Source: Paratractidigestivibacter sp963591565
GTDB lineage: Bacteria; Actinomycetota; Coriobacteriia; Coriobacteriales; Atopobiaceae
NCBI GenBank assembly: GCA_963591565.1
Contig: CAVAUD010000100.1
Span: 1 to 7,528, forward strand
Direction of reading: 5' to 3'
Length of the DNA: 7,528 nucleotides
Positions 6,917-7,528 of this stretch are shown in pieces; within the stretch, counting starts at the first letter, position 1; every line of letters begins with the position of its first letter. The notes under the pieces were generated by a model. The model worked only from the letters and a program-made list of their open reading frames with translations. It was not told where the DNA came from and made no database searches. Made by a program: the position numbers and the translations under genes.

Positions 6917-6947
6917 TCGCGCCCCTCTCGCCGCCGGCCCAAAACAA

Positions 6948-6960
6948 CCCTCTCTTTATA
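6948..6960 (-). promoter_or_regulatory. Possible -10 element for priA
   Basis: The minus strand reads TATAAAGAGA (TATAAA at 6955-6960), giving a transcription start near 6948 and a leader of about 32 bases. No good -35 lies at 16-18 bases; TTGGCG is 20 bases upstream. The promoter is therefore only tentative, but one is needed because metK has its own terminator. Confidence 0.35.
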
Positions 6961-7019
6961 CGCCAAAACCCCTTCAGCCGCGCCAATGGGCATGGTTTTT
7001 ACCAGCCCAGCCACAGCGG

Positions 7020-7044
7020 ATTCCGGTTAGAGGAAGATTTATCG
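7020..7044 (+). repeat. Intergenic motif copy C (plus orientation)
   Basis: The plus strand reads ATTCCGGTTAGAGGAAG and then ATTTATCG; the core CGGTTAGAGGAA is at 7024-7035. It faces copy D across 99 bases. TTCCGGTTAGAGGAAG (7021-7036) and CTTCCTCCAACCGGAA (7136-7151) form a 16-bp inverted repeat with one mismatched position, which becomes a G-U wobble in minus-strand RNA. Confidence 0.72.
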
Positions 7045-7129
7045 AAATCCAGCGAGTATCCCCTGCCAATCAAACAGAAAAACACCAGGTAGAAAGCTCG
7101 ACGAATTTTGGCCTACTTTCAACCCCCAA

Positions 7130-7153
7130 GAAAAACTTCCTCCAACCGGAAAA
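7130..7153 (-). repeat. Intergenic motif copy D (minus orientation)
   Basis: The minus strand reads TTTTCCGGTTGGAGGAAG followed by TTTTTC; the core is at 7137-7148. It lies just beyond the metK terminator and is the inward-facing partner of copy C. No duplicated bases flank the C/D pair, so a simple transposon with target-site duplication is not supported. Confidence 0.72.
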
Positions 7154-7158
7154 GTGGC

Positions 7159-7202
7159 CTAAAAGGAAGGCCGCGGTGCCCGATTCGGACAGCCTCGGCC
7201 TT
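7159..7202 (-). terminator. Intrinsic terminator of metK
   Basis: On the minus strand, 26 bases past the metK stop, AAGGCCG and CGGCCTT close a stem. It continues inward as GG/CC with a bulged C, and then TGTCCG against CGGGCA around an AAT loop. CCTTTTAGG follows. A long GC-rich stem with a short U-tract makes this a convincing terminator that separates metK from priA. Confidence 0.7.
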
Positions 7203-7228
7203 AAAATGCATGCCTGAATTGGCAAACC

Positions 7229-7528
7229 TTACGCCCCGAGCTCCTTGACGGCGGCGAGAAGCTCCTCGACGCGGTCACGGCGCTCCCAGGTGAAGTCGGC
7301 GTCCTCGCGGCCGAAGTGGCCGTAGGCCGCGGTCTTCTCGAAGATCGGGCGGCGCAGGTCGAGGTCGCGGATGATCGCGCCGGGGCGCAGGTCAAAGACG
7401 CGCTCGACGGCCTTCTCGATCACGCGGTCGTCGACGCTGCCGGTCCCAAAGGTATCGACCATGACGGACAGCGGGTGCGACACGCCGATCGCGTAGGCCA
7501 GCTCGATCTCGCACTTGTGCGCGAGGCC
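7229..7528 (-). CDS. metK: S-adenosylmethionine synthetase (partial, C-terminal 99 residues)
   Basis: MetK makes S-adenosylmethionine from methionine and ATP. The frame is open to the right edge; the visible part begins GLAHKCEIELAYAIGVSHP and continues with SVMVDTFGT, then FDLRPGAIIRDLDL and the hallmark TAAYGHFGRE near the C-terminus. The spacing from these motifs to the stop (KELGA) is normal for the family, so the 3' end is complete. Its product is the methyl donor for RsmB in the same neighbourhood. It is followed by its own terminator, so it is probably not co-transcribed with priA in full, despite the shared direction. Confidence 0.96.
   Translation of the reverse strand, partial: GLAHKCEIELAYAIGVSHPLSVMVDTFGTGSVDDRVIEKAVERVFDLRPGAIIRDLDLRRPIFEKTAAYGHFGREDADFTWERRDRVEELLAAVKELGA

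Larger units (their letters stand above)
6917..7228. other. Non-coding gap between metK and priA
   Basis: These 312 bases hold, in the direction of transcription, the metK terminator (7202-7159), motif copy D, an AT-richer stretch of about 100 bases with no recognised element, motif copy C, and the tentative priA promoter and ribosome site. Frames open here run into priA antisense or lack ribosome sites and look non-coding. No known riboswitch or RNA gene is recognised. Confidence 0.65.

Noticed and set aside
4715..7030. A 771-codon plus-strand open frame antisense to priA
   Set aside because: Same codon-register effect; priA on the other strand has every expected helicase and zinc motif.
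7021..7151. Insertion sequence or MITE remnant
   Set aside because: The inverted ends are suggestive, but there is no target duplication and no transposase trace, and the other pair of the same motif is oriented outward. Kept as a finding rather than called a mobile element.
6849..7217. A 122-codon plus-strand frame across the priA start and the gap
   Set aside because: It begins antisense inside priA, has no ribosome site seen, and its composition changes abruptly where it leaves the gene, as expected for a chance frame.
6917..7228. A SAM riboswitch associated with metK
   Set aside because: The region lies downstream of metK, and no SAM riboswitch core could be recognised upstream of priA.

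Overview
Every gene supported in this window lies on the minus strand, so the biology reads from right to left. Coding DNA is strongly GC-rich, with G or C at most third codon positions. GTG and TTG starts are used. The order metK - priA - def - fmt - rsmB is typical of Gram-positive bacteria. Together with the marR plus ABC-exporter pair, this suggests a high-GC actinobacterium, possibly a member of the Coriobacteriia (Olsenella/Collinsella-like). That placement is inference from gene order and protein style; no marker in the window settles it.

Right to left: the 3' end of metK (S-adenosylmethionine synthetase) enters at the right edge, stops at 7229 and is followed by a good intrinsic terminator. 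A 312-bp non-coding gap (6917-7228) separates it from priA and contains a facing pair of a short repeated motif. Next comes the housekeeping run priA (replication restart helicase), def (peptide deformylase), fmt (methionyl-tRNA formyltransferase) and rsmB (16S rRNA m5C methyltransferase). Gaps are 108, 40 and 3 bp. Fmt adds the formyl group that Def later removes, RsmB modifies rRNA with the SAM that MetK makes, and PriA is the usual passenger in this cluster. fmt starts with TTG and rsmB with GTG.

A 174-bp intergenic region (1474-1647) then separates rsmB from an accessory operon: a MarR-family regulator overlapping by 11 bp the start of a type I ABC exporter half-transporter, which runs off the left edge before its ATPase domain. 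The marR promoter region has a recognisable -35/-10 pair covered by nested inverted repeats, a good candidate for an autoregulatory operator.

The most unusual feature is a 12-bp core, CGGTTRGAGGAA, usually followed by a T-rich run. It occurs four times, only in the two operon-boundary intergenic regions, as one inverted pair in each. I do not recognise it as a named element. Apart from that motif and the marR operator region, the window is ordinary housekeeping sequence; I see no CRISPR array, tRNA, rRNA, insertion sequence or defence system.
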